Of a stretch of DNA of 64,000 bases, positions 15,862 through 24,807 are shown piece by piece. The stretch covers positions 1 through 64,000 of the forward strand of contig NZ_LAVL01000011.1 of assembly GCF_001083785.1 (NCBI RefSeq), written 5' to 3'. Each line of letters opens with the position of its first letter. The first letter of the stretch is position 1. Made by a program: the position numbers and the translations under genes. The notes beneath the pieces were generated by a model. That model searched no databases. It was given only the letters and a program-made list of their open reading frames with translations, and was not told the DNA's origin. The DNA comes from Nonomuraea sp. SBT364 (lineage in GTDB: Bacteria > Actinomycetota > Actinomycetes > Streptosporangiales > Streptosporangiaceae).

Positions 15862-18669
15862 GTGGGCGTGGAGATCAATATTCTGGGACCGTTGGAGGTC
15901 ACGGCCGACGGCGCCGTGCTGAGGCTGCCGGGTGCGCGGCGCGCGGGGGTGCTGGCCCGGCTGGCCCTGGGCGTCGGACGGGTGGTCTCCTCCGAGCAGC
16001 TGATCGCCGATGTGTGGGGCAGCAGCCCGGCGTCCACCACGAGCAAGCAGCTCCACATCGCGATCTCCAAACTGCGCGAGGTGCTGCCGGGTCAGGTCAT
16101 CGCCACGGCGGGCGGCGGATACCGGCTGGACCTGCCGCCGGAGAGCGTGGACGCGCACCGGTTCTCCCGCCTGGTCCGGCGGGCCCGTGCCACCCGTGAT
16201 CGCACCACCGCGATCGGCATGTACGAGCAGGCGCTGGCGTTGTGGCGCGGTGATGCCCTGCAGGGCAAGAGCGAGGGATGGGCGCTGATCGAGGCGACGC
16301 GGCTGGAGGAGGAACGACTCGCGGCGCTGGAAGACTGCGTCGAGCTGCGCCTGGCCGCCGGTGACCACCACGCCGTGTTGAACGAGCTGACCGCGCACGC
16401 GGAGGCGCACCCCTTACGGGAACGTCCGCGCGCGCAGTTGATGCTGGCGCTGTACCGCGCGGACCGGCCCGCCGAGGCGCTGGCGGTCTACCAGGAGACG
16501 CGCCGTGCCATGGCGGATGAGCTGGGCATCGAGCCGGGGGCCGCGCTGCACCGGCTGCAACATGCGGTGCTGACCGGCGACCCCGTGCTCGACCTGGTCA
16601 CCGATCCCGCCCCCGCTCCGGCCACGAGTGTCGTGCCCGCCGAACTTCCGGCCGACACGCCCGCCTTCACCGCGCGGTCGGCCGAGATCGCCTGGCTCGA
16701 CAAGGTGCTTTCCGGCACCGCGCCGAACTCCCCGGCGATCGCCGCGATCGACGGCCCCGGCGGGATCGGGAAGTCCGCCCTGGCGATCCACGCCGCGCAC
16801 GCCGCCGCCGACCGGTTCCCCGACGGCGTGCTCTACGTCGATCTGCACGGCGCGACGGCGGGCCTCTCGCCGGCAGCTCCGATCCACGTCCTCGGCCGGC
16901 TGCTGCGGTCGCTGGGCGTCGGCGACTCCGCCGTCCCCTCCACCGTGGAGGAGGCGATCGCCCACTACCGCTCGCTCACCGCCACGCGGGCCCTGCTGAT
17001 CCTTCTCGACAACGCCCTGGACGCGAGTCAGGTGCGCCCTCTCGTCCCCGCCGGGACGGGCTGCGCCGTCATCGTCACCAGCCGCGAGCGCCTGGCCTCC
17101 CTGGACGGCGCGGAACACTGCCACCTGACCGGCCTCGACCACCAGGACGCCACCGCACTGCTGGCACGCATCACCGGCCGCGAACGCGTCCACGCCGAAC
17201 CGGCGGCCGCCGACCGGATCACCGCCCTGTGCGGTGGTCTGCCGCTCGCCCTGCGCATCGCCGCCGCCCGCCTGGCCGCCCGCCCCGACTGGACCCTGAC
17301 GTACCTCGCCGGTCGGCTCGCGGTCGCCACCGGTCGCCTGGACGTGCTGCACTATGCCGACCTGGCCGTCCGCACCGCCATCGCCGTCAGCCATCATCAC
17401 CTGCGGGAGGAGCCCACCGGGCAGGACGCCTCCCACCTGTTCACGCTCCTCGGGCTGCTCGACACGCCCACCCACACCCCGGCGGCCACCGCGGCCCTGG
17501 CCGACTGGCCCGATCACCGGGTCGAAGCGGCCCTGGACCGCCTGCTCGACGCCCGCCTCCTGGAATCGGCCGGTCTCGGCCGCTATCGGATGCATGACCT
17601 GGTCCGCCTCTACGCCCGGGAGGAGGCCACCCTCGGCTTCCACGAAGCCGAACGCCACGCGGCCGTCCGCCGCACGTTCCACCACTACCTGGCCACCGCC
17701 AAGAGCGCCAGCCTGCTGCTCGACCCCTCCTCAGCTCATGCCCTGGCCGACTACGACGGCGACCGCCCCGGAATCGCGCTCGCCACCGCCCAGGAGGCCG
17801 GCGACTGGACGGATCAGGAGCGCGACAACCTCCTCGCCGCCGCCCACCAGGCCGCGTCCGTCCGCGACGACCCGGTGACCGCGATCGGCCTGGCCTGCGC
17901 CCTCTACCGGCCGTTCGTCAGGATGTGCCTGAACCGCGAACTGATCGATCTCCACACCCGGACCCTGGAGATCGCCGTGGCGAGCGGGAACGCCGCCGCC
18001 CAAGGGCTGGAGCACCACCTCCTCGGCGACCGGCACCAGGCCATGGGGCAGTTCGCCCTCTCGGTCGAGCATCAGGAGCAGGCCCTCATCTGCTGGCAGC
18101 GGGCCGACCGGCCACGGCGCACGCTGTCGGCCTACAACGGCCTCGGCATGGCCTACGCCCAGCTTGAGCGCTACGACGAAGCCCTCGCCAGCATGGAGAA
18201 CGGCCAGGCTCTCGCCGAAGCCGGCGGGCTGCCGGACTTCCAGGCCGTCTTCCTCAGCAACCGCGCGGTGATCTACGGCAAGCTGGACCGGCCGGCCGAC
18301 GCGATCACCATGGCCCGGGCCAGCCTGGCCCTGTGGGCCGAGCTCGGCAACCCGTTCCGGGAGGGCATCACGTACGACACCCTGGCAAGCGCTCACCACA
18401 GGGCGGGGCAACTGGACGAGGCCGAGTCCGCGTACCGGACGGCCGTCACGCTCCAGCAGGAGGCCGGCTTCCACCTCGGCGCGGCCACGTCCAGCTGGGG
18501 CCTCGGCCGGGTCCACCACGACCAAGGGCGGCACGACGAGGCGTGGACCTGGTGGCGGCGGTCGCTCGGCATCCTGCGCGACGTCGAGCTGCTGACCCAG
18601 GAGCAGGTGGATCACCACCTGGCCCAGGCCGTGCCCGATACGCCCGCCCCGATCCTGAACGTCCTGTGA
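15862..18669 (+). CDS. SARP/AfsR-type transcriptional activator (OmpR-like HTH, BTAD, NB-ARC, TPR)
   Basis: 935 aa. Residues 1-90 form an OmpR-like winged helix (EINILGPLEV start), 95-240 the bacterial transcriptional activation domain (ERLAALEDCVELRLA; LALYRADRPAEALAVYQ). An NB-ARC ATPase follows, with P-loop GPGGIGKSA near residue 300 and RNBS-like LILLDNALDASQVRPL. TPR-like repeats fill the C-terminus (LGMAYAQLERYDEALASME). The family activates secondary-metabolism or developmental genes. A leucine TTA codon (16414-16416) could make it dependent on a bldA-type tRNA. Start GTG 15862 or GTG 15868 cannot be separated. No biosynthetic cluster adjoins it, so its targets are unknown. Confidence 0.88.
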   Translation: MGVEINILGPLEVTADGAVLRLPGARRAGVLARLALGVGRVVSSEQLIADVWGSSPASTTSKQLHIAISKLREVLPGQVIATAGGGYRLDLPPESVDAHRFSRLVRRARATRDRTTAIGMYEQALALWRGDALQGKSEGWALIEATRLEEERLAALEDCVELRLAAGDHHAVLNELTAHAEAHPLRERPRAQLMLALYRADRPAEALAVYQETRRAMADELGIEPGAALHRLQHAVLTGDPVLDLVTDPAPAPATSVVPAELPADTPAFTARSAEIAWLDKVLSGTAPNSPAIAAIDGPGGIGKSALAIHAAHAAADRFPDGVLYVDLHGATAGLSPAAPIHVLGRLLRSLGVGDSAVPSTVEEAIAHYRSLTATRALLILLDNALDASQVRPLVPAGTGCAVIVTSRERLASLDGAEHCHLTGLDHQDATALLARITGRERVHAEPAAADRITALCGGLPLALRIAAARLAARPDWTLTYLAGRLAVATGRLDVLHYADLAVRTAIAVSHHHLREEPTGQDASHLFTLLGLLDTPTHTPAATAALADWPDHRVEAALDRLLDARLLESAGLGRYRMHDLVRLYAREEATLGFHEAERHAAVRRTFHHYLATAKSASLLLDPSSAHALADYDGDRPGIALATAQEAGDWTDQERDNLLAAAHQAASVRDDPVTAIGLACALYRPFVRMCLNRELIDLHTRTLEIAVASGNAAAQGLEHHLLGDRHQAMGQFALSVEHQEQALICWQRADRPRRTLSAYNGLGMAYAQLERYDEALASMENGQALAEAGGLPDFQAVFLSNRAVIYGKLDRPADAITMARASLALWAELGNPFREGITYDTLASAHHRAGQLDEAESAYRTAVTLQQEAGFHLGAATSSWGLGRVHHDQGRHDEAWTWWRRSLGILRDVELLTQEQVDHHLAQAVPDTPAPILNVL

Positions 18670-18682
18670 GCCGCACCGGAGA

Positions 18683-18715
18683 GACGCCGGCACGGCCCTG
18701 ACCTCGGCCGGCGTC
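18683..18715 (+). terminator. Intrinsic-like hairpin after the SARP gene
   Basis: Perfect 9-bp stem GACGCCGGC / GCCGGCGTC with a 15-nt loop, starting 13 nt after the stop. No T-tract, as usual in GC-rich actinomycetes. Confidence 0.5.
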
Positions 18716-18876
18716 GCGCCGGTGGCTCACCCGCCGCCTCGGCGGCAGCGCCGTCAACGCCCGCCGCCCCGCTTGTTCACGACGGCAACCTCGGGCACGA
18801 TCCGGCGGTGACGGTTCCGGTGGGCGCCGGTCATCGGGCGGTGCCATGTGATCGACCGCGCCTATTTAATGGTGGG

Positions 18877-19467
18877 ATGACGCAGTACCGTCCCCCCGGC
18901 AGAGCCGGCCAGGCCGCTGTCATCGGTGCGATCGCCCTGGGCGCCGCCGCGGCCGCCGTGGTGGGAACCATCGGCCACGTAGCCCTCAACTTCCTGGTCG
19001 GCGGCCACGTGCCGGGCCACGAGACCAGCAAGATCATAGTGAAGATGCTCTTCGCCGGTGCTGCGTTGCTCATCGGGGTGATCGTGGGCGGCGCGGTGAT
19101 GATGACCCGCCGGGCCGGGCCGCTGGCACCGATCTTGGCGGCGGTCGCGGCCGTGGTGGCGGGACGCCTCGCGAGCGCGTTCGGCTTCCTCGTCTGGCAC
19201 CTGTCGCTGTTCTTCAGCCTCCCCTTCCAGGGCGACCTGGTCGCCATCACCGACATCGTCTTCAAGGTGCACGGGGCGTGGGGGTACACCCTCCTGGTCC
19301 TGCCCGCGCTGACCGCGGGCGCCATCGCCACCCTGCGGGTGCTGAAGCCCCGCGTCCACCGCCCACCGGCCCCGGCCTGGCCCGGCCCTGGCCCCGGCCC
19401 CGGCCGGCATCCCCACGGCGCTCCGCCACCTCCGCCTTCGCCACGGCCCGGCCCCTACCGGGAATGA
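18877..19467 (+). CDS. Hypothetical four-helix membrane protein with Pro-rich tail
   Basis: 196 aa from ATG 18877. Four predicted membrane helices: AAVIGAIALGAAAAAVVGTI, MLFAGAALLIGVIVGGAVMM, a segment around ILAAVAAVVAGRLASAFGFL, and LLVLPALTAGAIATL. The C-terminal 35 residues are Pro/Gly-rich (APAWPGPGPGPG) and probably cytoplasmic. No family recognised. TTTAAT at 18865-18870 lies exactly at -12 to -7 relative to the ATG and there is no clear Shine-Dalgarno, so the transcript may be leaderless. Stands alone. Confidence 0.7.
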   Translation: MTQYRPPGRAGQAAVIGAIALGAAAAAVVGTIGHVALNFLVGGHVPGHETSKIIVKMLFAGAALLIGVIVGGAVMMTRRAGPLAPILAAVAAVVAGRLASAFGFLVWHLSLFFSLPFQGDLVAITDIVFKVHGAWGYTLLVLPALTAGAIATLRVLKPRVHRPPAPAWPGPGPGPGRHPHGAPPPPPSPRPGPYRE

Positions 19468-19680
19468 CATCACGTCGGACGGTGCACCTGGCCGGTACGA
19501 ACGCCGCGCTCCGGATGTCGCCGCGCCGCACCCGGCGGCATCCGCAGTGCCGCCTCGCCGAATCCTGAGCCGGGGCCCGGAGGCGGTACGTGCTGGCGGG
19601 CCGCTCACGGCCCCACGCGACCTGGCGCGACGCTGTGGGATATTTGCCCTTTCGATCACGATTCGCCGAATTGGGTGCCC

Positions 19681-20214
19681 ATGCTGACAGAGTTCTTGCG
19701 CGACCAGTGCTTCACGACGGCGTGGTTCGGCTTGATGGCCTTCGTGTGGTTCGGCTGGGCTCAGGAGGACCCGCCCCGCGGTTGGCGGATCTGGCTGGGC
19801 GCGGGGTCGGTGCTGGGCGTCGGGCTCGCCGTGGCCTTCGGGATGCTGACCGCCACGCACTGGGACCAGCCGAGCGCGCTGGAGGGAAGGTACGCCTGGT
19901 TCGGCGTCCTGGTCGCGGTTGAGGTCGTCGCCGCCGGAGCCGGATGCTTCCTGCTGGCCAGGCGCGGGGCGGCCCGCTGGATGGCCTGGTGGGTGGCGCT
20001 CGTCGTGGCCGCGCACTTCCTGCCGCTGGCGCTGTTGCTGAACGACGTCGGTGTGGCGGCCGTCGGCGTCGTCCAGCTGATCGCGCTCGCGGTGGTGGGC
20101 ACCCGCCTGCGCGGCACCACCACGCCGAGCAGCCGGTCGGCCGCGCCGGTCATGGGCGCGACCCTGCTGCTGAGCGCGGCGATCAGCGCACTGGTCACAG
20201 CCACGGCACTGTGA
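19681..20214 (+). CDS. Hypothetical membrane protein, about four or five helices
   Basis: 177 aa. Alternating hydrophobic stretches such as TTAWFGLMAFVWFGWA, LGAGSVLGVGLAVAFGML, WFGVLVAVEVVAAGAGCFLL, WMAWWVALVVAAHFLPLAL and a last VMGATLLLSAAISALV. The pattern and length resemble small actinomycete integral membrane proteins of unknown function. ATG 19681 and GTG 19675 are both possible; neither has a convincing RBS. Confidence 0.7.
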   Translation: MLTEFLRDQCFTTAWFGLMAFVWFGWAQEDPPRGWRIWLGAGSVLGVGLAVAFGMLTATHWDQPSALEGRYAWFGVLVAVEVVAAGAGCFLLARRGAARWMAWWVALVVAAHFLPLALLLNDVGVAAVGVVQLIALAVVGTRLRGTTTPSSRSAAPVMGATLLLSAAISALVTATAL

Positions 20215-20348
20215 GGACCCCGACGCCCCTCGCGTAGCTCGACGACGTCGAGCCGGGCACCGGTCCGGACACGGTCATGCCGAGGGAGAGGGCGGGATAC
20301 GCTGCCTGCGGTGCCTCGAACCACGTGACCGGAGGAGTCGATGCTGGG

Positions 20349-21305
20349 ATGACGGCAGGGCGACCGATGCCTGCACAGGACGACGTGCTCGGGTACTTCG
20401 ACACGCTGTCGAACTGGGGACGGTGGGGCGACGACGACGAGCTCGGCACTCTTAACCACATCACCGACGACGTCCGGCTGGCGGCGGCCCGGGCCGTGCG
20501 CCACGGCCGGAGCGTGTCGTGCGCATGGGAGGTCGCCGTACCGGACGACATGGAGCGGTCGACGACGGCATGCCCGTGCGCCGCCGACATGCCGGGTGCC
20601 GAGAACATGCCGGCGCCCGGATTCCGTAACGACCGCCACTGGGGCTTTTCGACCGAGCGGCTCGGCATCACCTTCCACGGCAACACCCTCACCCACATCG
20701 ACTCGCCGTGCCACATCTTCTGGGACGGCACGATGTACAACGGGCGGTCGCACTCGCTGGTCGACGCCGCGACGGGGTCGGGGTGGGCGGCCGTCACGGC
20801 GGCGGCGAACGGGATCGTCACGCGCGGTGTCCTGCTGGACGTCGCGAGCGTGCGGGATGTGCCGTGGCTGGAGCCGGGGCAGGGCGTGTTTCCCGGCGAT
20901 CTGGAGGAGGCCGAGCGTCGCCAGGGTGTGCGGGTGCGACCGGGCGACGCCGTACTCCTGCGGACCGGCAATGGCCGCGTCCGGCACGAGAGCGGTGCGG
21001 TCAGCGGTTTCGCGCAGGCCGGCTGGCACGCGTCCTGCCTGCCGTGGCTGCACGAACGGGAGGTCGCGCTGATCGGCGCCGACACCCCCCAGGACGTTCT
21101 GCCGTCGGGGTACGACGACGTGCTGATGCCGGTTCACGCCGTGAGCCTCGTCGCGATGGGCCTGTGGATGCTCGACAACTGCGACCTGGAGGCGTGCGCG
21201 GCGACGGCTGCCGAGCTCGGCCAGTGGGACTTCCAGCTCGCGGTCGCGCCGGTCCGCTTCGCCGGCACGTCCGGCAGCCCGGTCAACCCGATCGCCACGT
21301 TCTGA
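20349..21305 (+). CDS. Cyclase-family (PF04199-type) metal-dependent hydrolase
   Basis: 318 aa from ATG 20349 (GGAGGA 12 nt upstream, slightly long). The metal-binding signature of the cyclase / kynurenine-formamidase-like family is present as FHGNTLTHIDSPCHIFWDG (a HxxTxxHxDxPxH variant), with HAVSLVAMGLWMLDN and GTSGSPVNPIA at the end as in longer members of the family. Probably opens a cyclic amide or ester; the substrate is not predictable. Convergent with the alpha/beta hydrolase on the other strand. Confidence 0.85.
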   Translation: MTAGRPMPAQDDVLGYFDTLSNWGRWGDDDELGTLNHITDDVRLAAARAVRHGRSVSCAWEVAVPDDMERSTTACPCAADMPGAENMPAPGFRNDRHWGFSTERLGITFHGNTLTHIDSPCHIFWDGTMYNGRSHSLVDAATGSGWAAVTAAANGIVTRGVLLDVASVRDVPWLEPGQGVFPGDLEEAERRQGVRVRPGDAVLLRTGNGRVRHESGAVSGFAQAGWHASCLPWLHEREVALIGADTPQDVLPSGYDDVLMPVHAVSLVAMGLWMLDNCDLEACAATAAELGQWDFQLAVAPVRFAGTSGSPVNPIATF

Positions 21306-21307
21306 CC

Positions 21308-21330
21308 GCGGCGCACGGGAGGCGCGCCGC
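21308..21330. terminator. Hairpin between convergent genes
   Basis: GCGGCGC and GCGCCGC form a 7-bp stem around a 9-nt loop, directly after the cyclase-family stop and just before the end of the opposing gene; could serve both strands. Confidence 0.4.
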
Positions 21331-21338
21331 CGCCCGGG

Positions 21339-22127
21339 TCACCTCGCGGGGATGAGCTCTTCAGGCAGCCGGCCGCCCGTGACCCAGGCCCGGATCATGT
21401 CGGTGAACAGCCCAGGCTTCTCGCCGTTCCACGCGTGGCCCACTCCCGGCGCCAGGTATGCCTCGCCGCGGGGGAACGTGGCGGCGATGTCGGCCAGGGA
21501 CCTCCGCGTGAGATCGTGTTCGTTCTCGCCGGCCACGGCCAAGACCGGGCACGGAGAGCCTGCGGCCTGAGCGGGCAGCCGGAAGCGGAGGGCTTCGTCG
21601 TTGACCAGGCGGAACGCCTGCCGGCTGGTGGCCCGGGCGGCGCTCTGATAGCCGTCGACGTCCTCCGCGGGAACGTTGAGCGCGCGAGCGTTGGCCCGCA
21701 GCACCGGCCCCCACTTCATGACCGGGGCCAGCAACGCGCCCATGAGCCGCAGCCGGCCCGGATGGGGGAACGGCAGCACGTTCACCCCGCTCATGATCGC
21801 GCCGATCACCGCCCCGGGGGCGGTCGCGGCCAGTTGCGCCACCACGTAGCCGCCCAGGGAGAGGCCGACCACATGTGCCCTGCCCTCCGGCACCCGGGCG
21901 GTGATCTCCTCGGCCACCAGGCGGGCGGTGTCGGCGATCGAGATCCACGGCAGCGTGTTGCTCCGCCCGTGCCCCGGCAGATCGACAACCAGCACGCGCA
22001 TCTCGCCGGCCAGCGCCTCGGCCTGCTTGGCCCACATCCAGCCGCTCGTGCCCACACCATGTAACAGCACCACCGCCGGCGCCTCGGCGGCACCCACCTC
22101 TTGGACAAAGATCGCCATACCGATCAT
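21339..22127 (-). CDS. Alpha/beta-hydrolase fold protein
   Basis: 262 aa. Oxyanion HGVG near residue 25, nucleophile elbow GLSLGG at about 93-98, catalytic Asp region around VAGENEHDL, and His in APGVGHAWNG. Short-chain hydrolase of the lactonase/esterase type without lid domain or signal peptide. ATG 22127 (MIGMAIF) or the internal ATG 22118 are both possible; no strong RBS. Substrate unknown. Confidence 0.85.
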   Translation of the reverse strand: MIGMAIFVQEVGAAEAPAVVLLHGVGTSGWMWAKQAEALAGEMRVLVVDLPGHGRSNTLPWISIADTARLVAEEITARVPEGRAHVVGLSLGGYVVAQLAATAPGAVIGAIMSGVNVLPFPHPGRLRLMGALLAPVMKWGPVLRANARALNVPAEDVDGYQSAARATSRQAFRLVNDEALRFRLPAQAAGSPCPVLAVAGENEHDLTRRSLADIAATFPRGEAYLAPGVGHAWNGEKPGLFTDMIRAWVTGGRLPEELIPAR

Positions 22128-22180
22128 GCTGGCACAGCGTCGCCGGCCATGGCGAAATCGGTCGCAAACGCGTCGGAGCG

Positions 22181-23365
22181 CTATCGGTCTCGCGCCCCGA
22201 GGCTGGCCTGATCGGCGGCGGTACGGCCGGCCGCCCAGCCCTCCCGGTCCCAGGACGTGCGGACCGCGTGCGAGACCAGGTTCGGGAACATGCGCCCGAC
22301 CGCCTGCTCCACCTCCTGTTCGCGGGCCGCCAGCACCGGCACCAGGTCGGTGCCCCGGCCGGCGCTCTCCTGCGAGACCGCGGCCGCCGTGGCCTCGGCG
22401 AGCCGCTCTCCGATCCGGGAGGCGAACGCCGACAGGAACGACTGGCGGAACGTCTTGTTCTTCGACTTGCCGCTGCCGTGCTTCTTGGTGCCCGAGTTCA
22501 CCAGCGCGGTCTGCGCCTGCACCAGCAGCGAGGTGAACAGCTCCTCCGCCCAGGACAGGTCCGTCCAGAACCCCAGAACGGTGGCGAACCCCAGCTCCTT
22601 CGACCAGATCACCCGGCACCTGTTGGCCTCGGCGATACGGTCGAGCAGCACGACCTTGGGCTGCTCGTACGGCGCGTCGATGCCGACCCGGATGCCCGCC
22701 GGGGCCTCACCTCCGCCTGGCCGGGCGTCCAGCATGGCCACGTCGATGCTGTACTTCGCCATCAAGCTCTGCGCCGCCGACGTGAACGTCTCCGCCTCCG
22801 CCTCGTACGTCGTCGACTCCGCCTTGGCGAGCAGCGCCCGCACCCGCGCGAACGTCTTGGCGCTGACCGCGTGCGGTCGGGCCCGGACCGTGCGGCGAGC
22901 GGTTCCGGGCGGCGGGCCCAGCGACTCCAGCCGGGGCAGCCCGGTCAGCAACCCCAGCAGTTCCAGCACACCGGAGACGGTCGCCAGCCGGCCGGCCCCG
23001 TCGCGCGCCTGCCGCGCCGCCAGGTAGCCGCCCTTCCACCACACCGCGGCCCCCAGGCCGGCGAGCTGGTCACGCCAGCGATCGTCCACGGTGGCCGGCG
23101 CGTAGGCGCGCATCTCCCAGGCGATCAGGTCAGCCGCCGCCCGCCCGTGCCGGTCGGTCAGCCGCCTGGCCGCGATCCTGACCACGTCGGCGGGCTGCCA
23201 GCCGTCCCGCCACAACCGGGAGATCGTACGGATCGCGGCCTCCAGCAGCACGCGGTCGGCGTCGTCCCGGTCGGCCAGGAAGGCGGCGGCGGAGTCGAAG
23301 GCCGCCTGATCCTCGCCGGCGAGGGCCTCCATCGCCGCGCCGATCAGTTCGTCAGCCTTGTTCAC
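22181..23365 (-). CDS. DUF2786 domain protein
   Basis: 394 aa. The central segment VRALLAKAESTTYEAEAETF followed by AAQSLMAKYSID is the DUF2786 signature (about residues 180-225). The N-terminal half is alpha-helical and matches actinomycete proteins of this type; the C-terminal part has SGTKKHGSGKSKNKTFRQSF, a basic patch, and a helical tail. Some relatives are phage or plasmid proteins. Function unknown; basic residues hint at nucleic-acid contact, which is only an inference. Confidence 0.8.
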   Translation of the reverse strand: MNKADELIGAAMEALAGEDQAAFDSAAAFLADRDDADRVLLEAAIRTISRLWRDGWQPADVVRIAARRLTDRHGRAAADLIAWEMRAYAPATVDDRWRDQLAGLGAAVWWKGGYLAARQARDGAGRLATVSGVLELLGLLTGLPRLESLGPPPGTARRTVRARPHAVSAKTFARVRALLAKAESTTYEAEAETFTSAAQSLMAKYSIDVAMLDARPGGGEAPAGIRVGIDAPYEQPKVVLLDRIAEANRCRVIWSKELGFATVLGFWTDLSWAEELFTSLLVQAQTALVNSGTKKHGSGKSKNKTFRQSFLSAFASRIGERLAEATAAAVSQESAGRGTDLVPVLAAREQEVEQAVGRMFPNLVSHAVRTSWDREGWAAGRTAADQASLGARDR

Positions 23366-23593
23366 ACGTGCCGTCCACCTTGAGGAAAGTCCGCCAGAAC
23401 TCTACCGTGACGGAGCCTGCCCCCCTGCGCGGCCGAAAGGCGGCGAGGTGCCGGAAAGAGTCAGCCGCGCACATCCCCGCCCTGACGGGTGTCCGGCCCC
23501 CGCGGGTCGGCGGATCCCGGAGGGGCCGGCCGGCACAGCGTGGGGCGTCCCGCCTGGCCAGCAGCCGGCCGCCCGGCGATCGGGTGAGTCCGG

Positions 23594-24655
23594 TCAGCTC
23601 TTGGGGGCGGCCGTGCTAGCCCGGACCACGAGGCGGGTCGGGACGAGATCGGTGCCGGGCTCCGCGGCCCGGTTGTCGCGGATCCGGCGCAGGACGTGCC
23701 GCACGCACCGCCGGCCCACCTCGGCGAAGTCCTGGTGCACCGTGGTCAGCGGCGGTATGAAGAAGGCGGCGTCGGGCAGGTCGTCGAAGCCGACCACGCT
23801 GACCTCGTCCGGCACCGGCCGGCCGCGCTCGTGCAGGGCGCGCAGCACCCCGAGGGCCATCTGGTCGTTGGCGGCGAACACCGCCGTGCAGCCGGGCTCG
23901 TCAGCGAGGGCGAGCCCGGCCGCGTAGCCGGACTCTGCCGACCAGTCGCCGTGCAGGGGCTCGGGCACCGGCCGGCCCGCGGCCTCCAGCGAGGCGCGCC
24001 ACGCCTGGGCGCGGCGCCGGGCGGCGAAGGACGACCGCGGCCCTGTCACGTGCCAGACCGTCCGATGCCCCAGCTCCAGCAGGTGACTCACGGCCCGCCG
24101 GGCGCCGTCGGCCTGGTCGGTGTCGACGACGCTGTAGCGGTCGCTGGCGTCGGAGTCGACCACCACGACGTGCACGCCGGGCGGCAGCGTCACGGTGCCG
24201 GCGTCGAGCAGATGGACCTCCATGATCACGATCACGGCGTCCACGGCCAGCTCGCCCATCCGGGTGAACGCGCCCAGCACGTTGTCCTGAGTCGCCACGT
24301 CGATGGGCATCAGAGTGATCGCGTAGCCCTCCGCCGCGGCGTGGGTGGCGATGGCCTCGACCGTGCGGCTGTTCCCCGTCGAGGAGAGGGTGAACAGGAT
24401 GACGCCGATCGTGTTGAACTGCCCGTAGCGCAGCGCGCGGGCGGCGCTGTTGGGCCGGTAGCCCAGCTCCCGCATCGCCGTCAGCACCTGCTCGCGGGTC
24501 GAGTCGATCACCCCGGGGTGGCCGTTGGAGACCCGCGAGACGGTCTGCGAGGAGACCCCCGCCAGGCGGGCGACGTCGGCCATGGAAACACGCTGTTTGC
24601 GCCGCTCGCCCGGCACGCCGGACCCTCCGCGCTGGACCCCCCCGGTGGATTGCAT
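23594..24655 (-). CDS. LacI-family regulator of the adjacent sugar ABC transporter
   Basis: 353 aa; ATG 24655 with a strong AAGGAGG. HTH MADVARLAGVSSQTVSRVSN at about 25-44, hinge RPNSAARALR, then a full periplasmic-binding-like ligand domain with AVFAANDQMALGVLRAL and GFDDLPDAAFFIPPLTTV. Divergent from a CUT1 transporter. Its own promoter (TTGTCA - 16 nt - TATGTT on the minus strand, 24747-24720) overlaps the palindrome GTTTACGTAAAC. The same palindrome precedes the GH5 gene 6.5 kb away, so a small regulon is likely. The inducer is probably an oligosaccharide from hemicellulose. Confidence 0.93.
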   Translation of the reverse strand: MQSTGGVQRGGSGVPGERRKQRVSMADVARLAGVSSQTVSRVSNGHPGVIDSTREQVLTAMRELGYRPNSAARALRYGQFNTIGVILFTLSSTGNSRTVEAIATHAAAEGYAITLMPIDVATQDNVLGAFTRMGELAVDAVIVIMEVHLLDAGTVTLPPGVHVVVVDSDASDRYSVVDTDQADGARRAVSHLLELGHRTVWHVTGPRSSFAARRRAQAWRASLEAAGRPVPEPLHGDWSAESGYAAGLALADEPGCTAVFAANDQMALGVLRALHERGRPVPDEVSVVGFDDLPDAAFFIPPLTTVHQDFAEVGRRCVRHVLRRIRDNRAAEPGTDLVPTRLVVRASTAAPKS

Positions 24656-24710
24656 CCCTGCACACCTCCTTGACGGCCCATGTGACCGATGCCACGATAC
24701 CGCAACGTAC

Positions 24711-24722
24711 GTTTACGTAAAC
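24711..24722. promoter_or_regulatory. LacI-family operator GTTTACGTAAAC overlapping the lacI promoter
   Basis: Perfect 12-bp palindrome followed by AT. On the minus strand it overlaps the candidate -10 TATGTT (24725-24720), paired with -35 TTGTCA (24747-24742) at 16-nt spacing. An identical GTTTACGTAAACAT occurs at 31258-31271. Confidence 0.75.
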
Positions 24723-24773
24723 ATAGCTGTGCGTACCTGTGTGACAACGTCACGCGTCCATGACGGCGACCGA

Positions 24774-24787
24774 TGTTAACGTGAACA
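24774..24787. promoter_or_regulatory. Second operator-like palindrome before the permease gene
   Basis: TGTTAACGTGAACA is a 14-bp palindrome with one mismatched pair and shares the central ACGT with GTTTACGTAAAC. It ends 20 nt upstream of the permease GTG and could be the second site for the divergent LacI protein. Confidence 0.6.
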
Positions 24788-24807
24788 AATCTTCGAGGGA
24801 GTACCCC

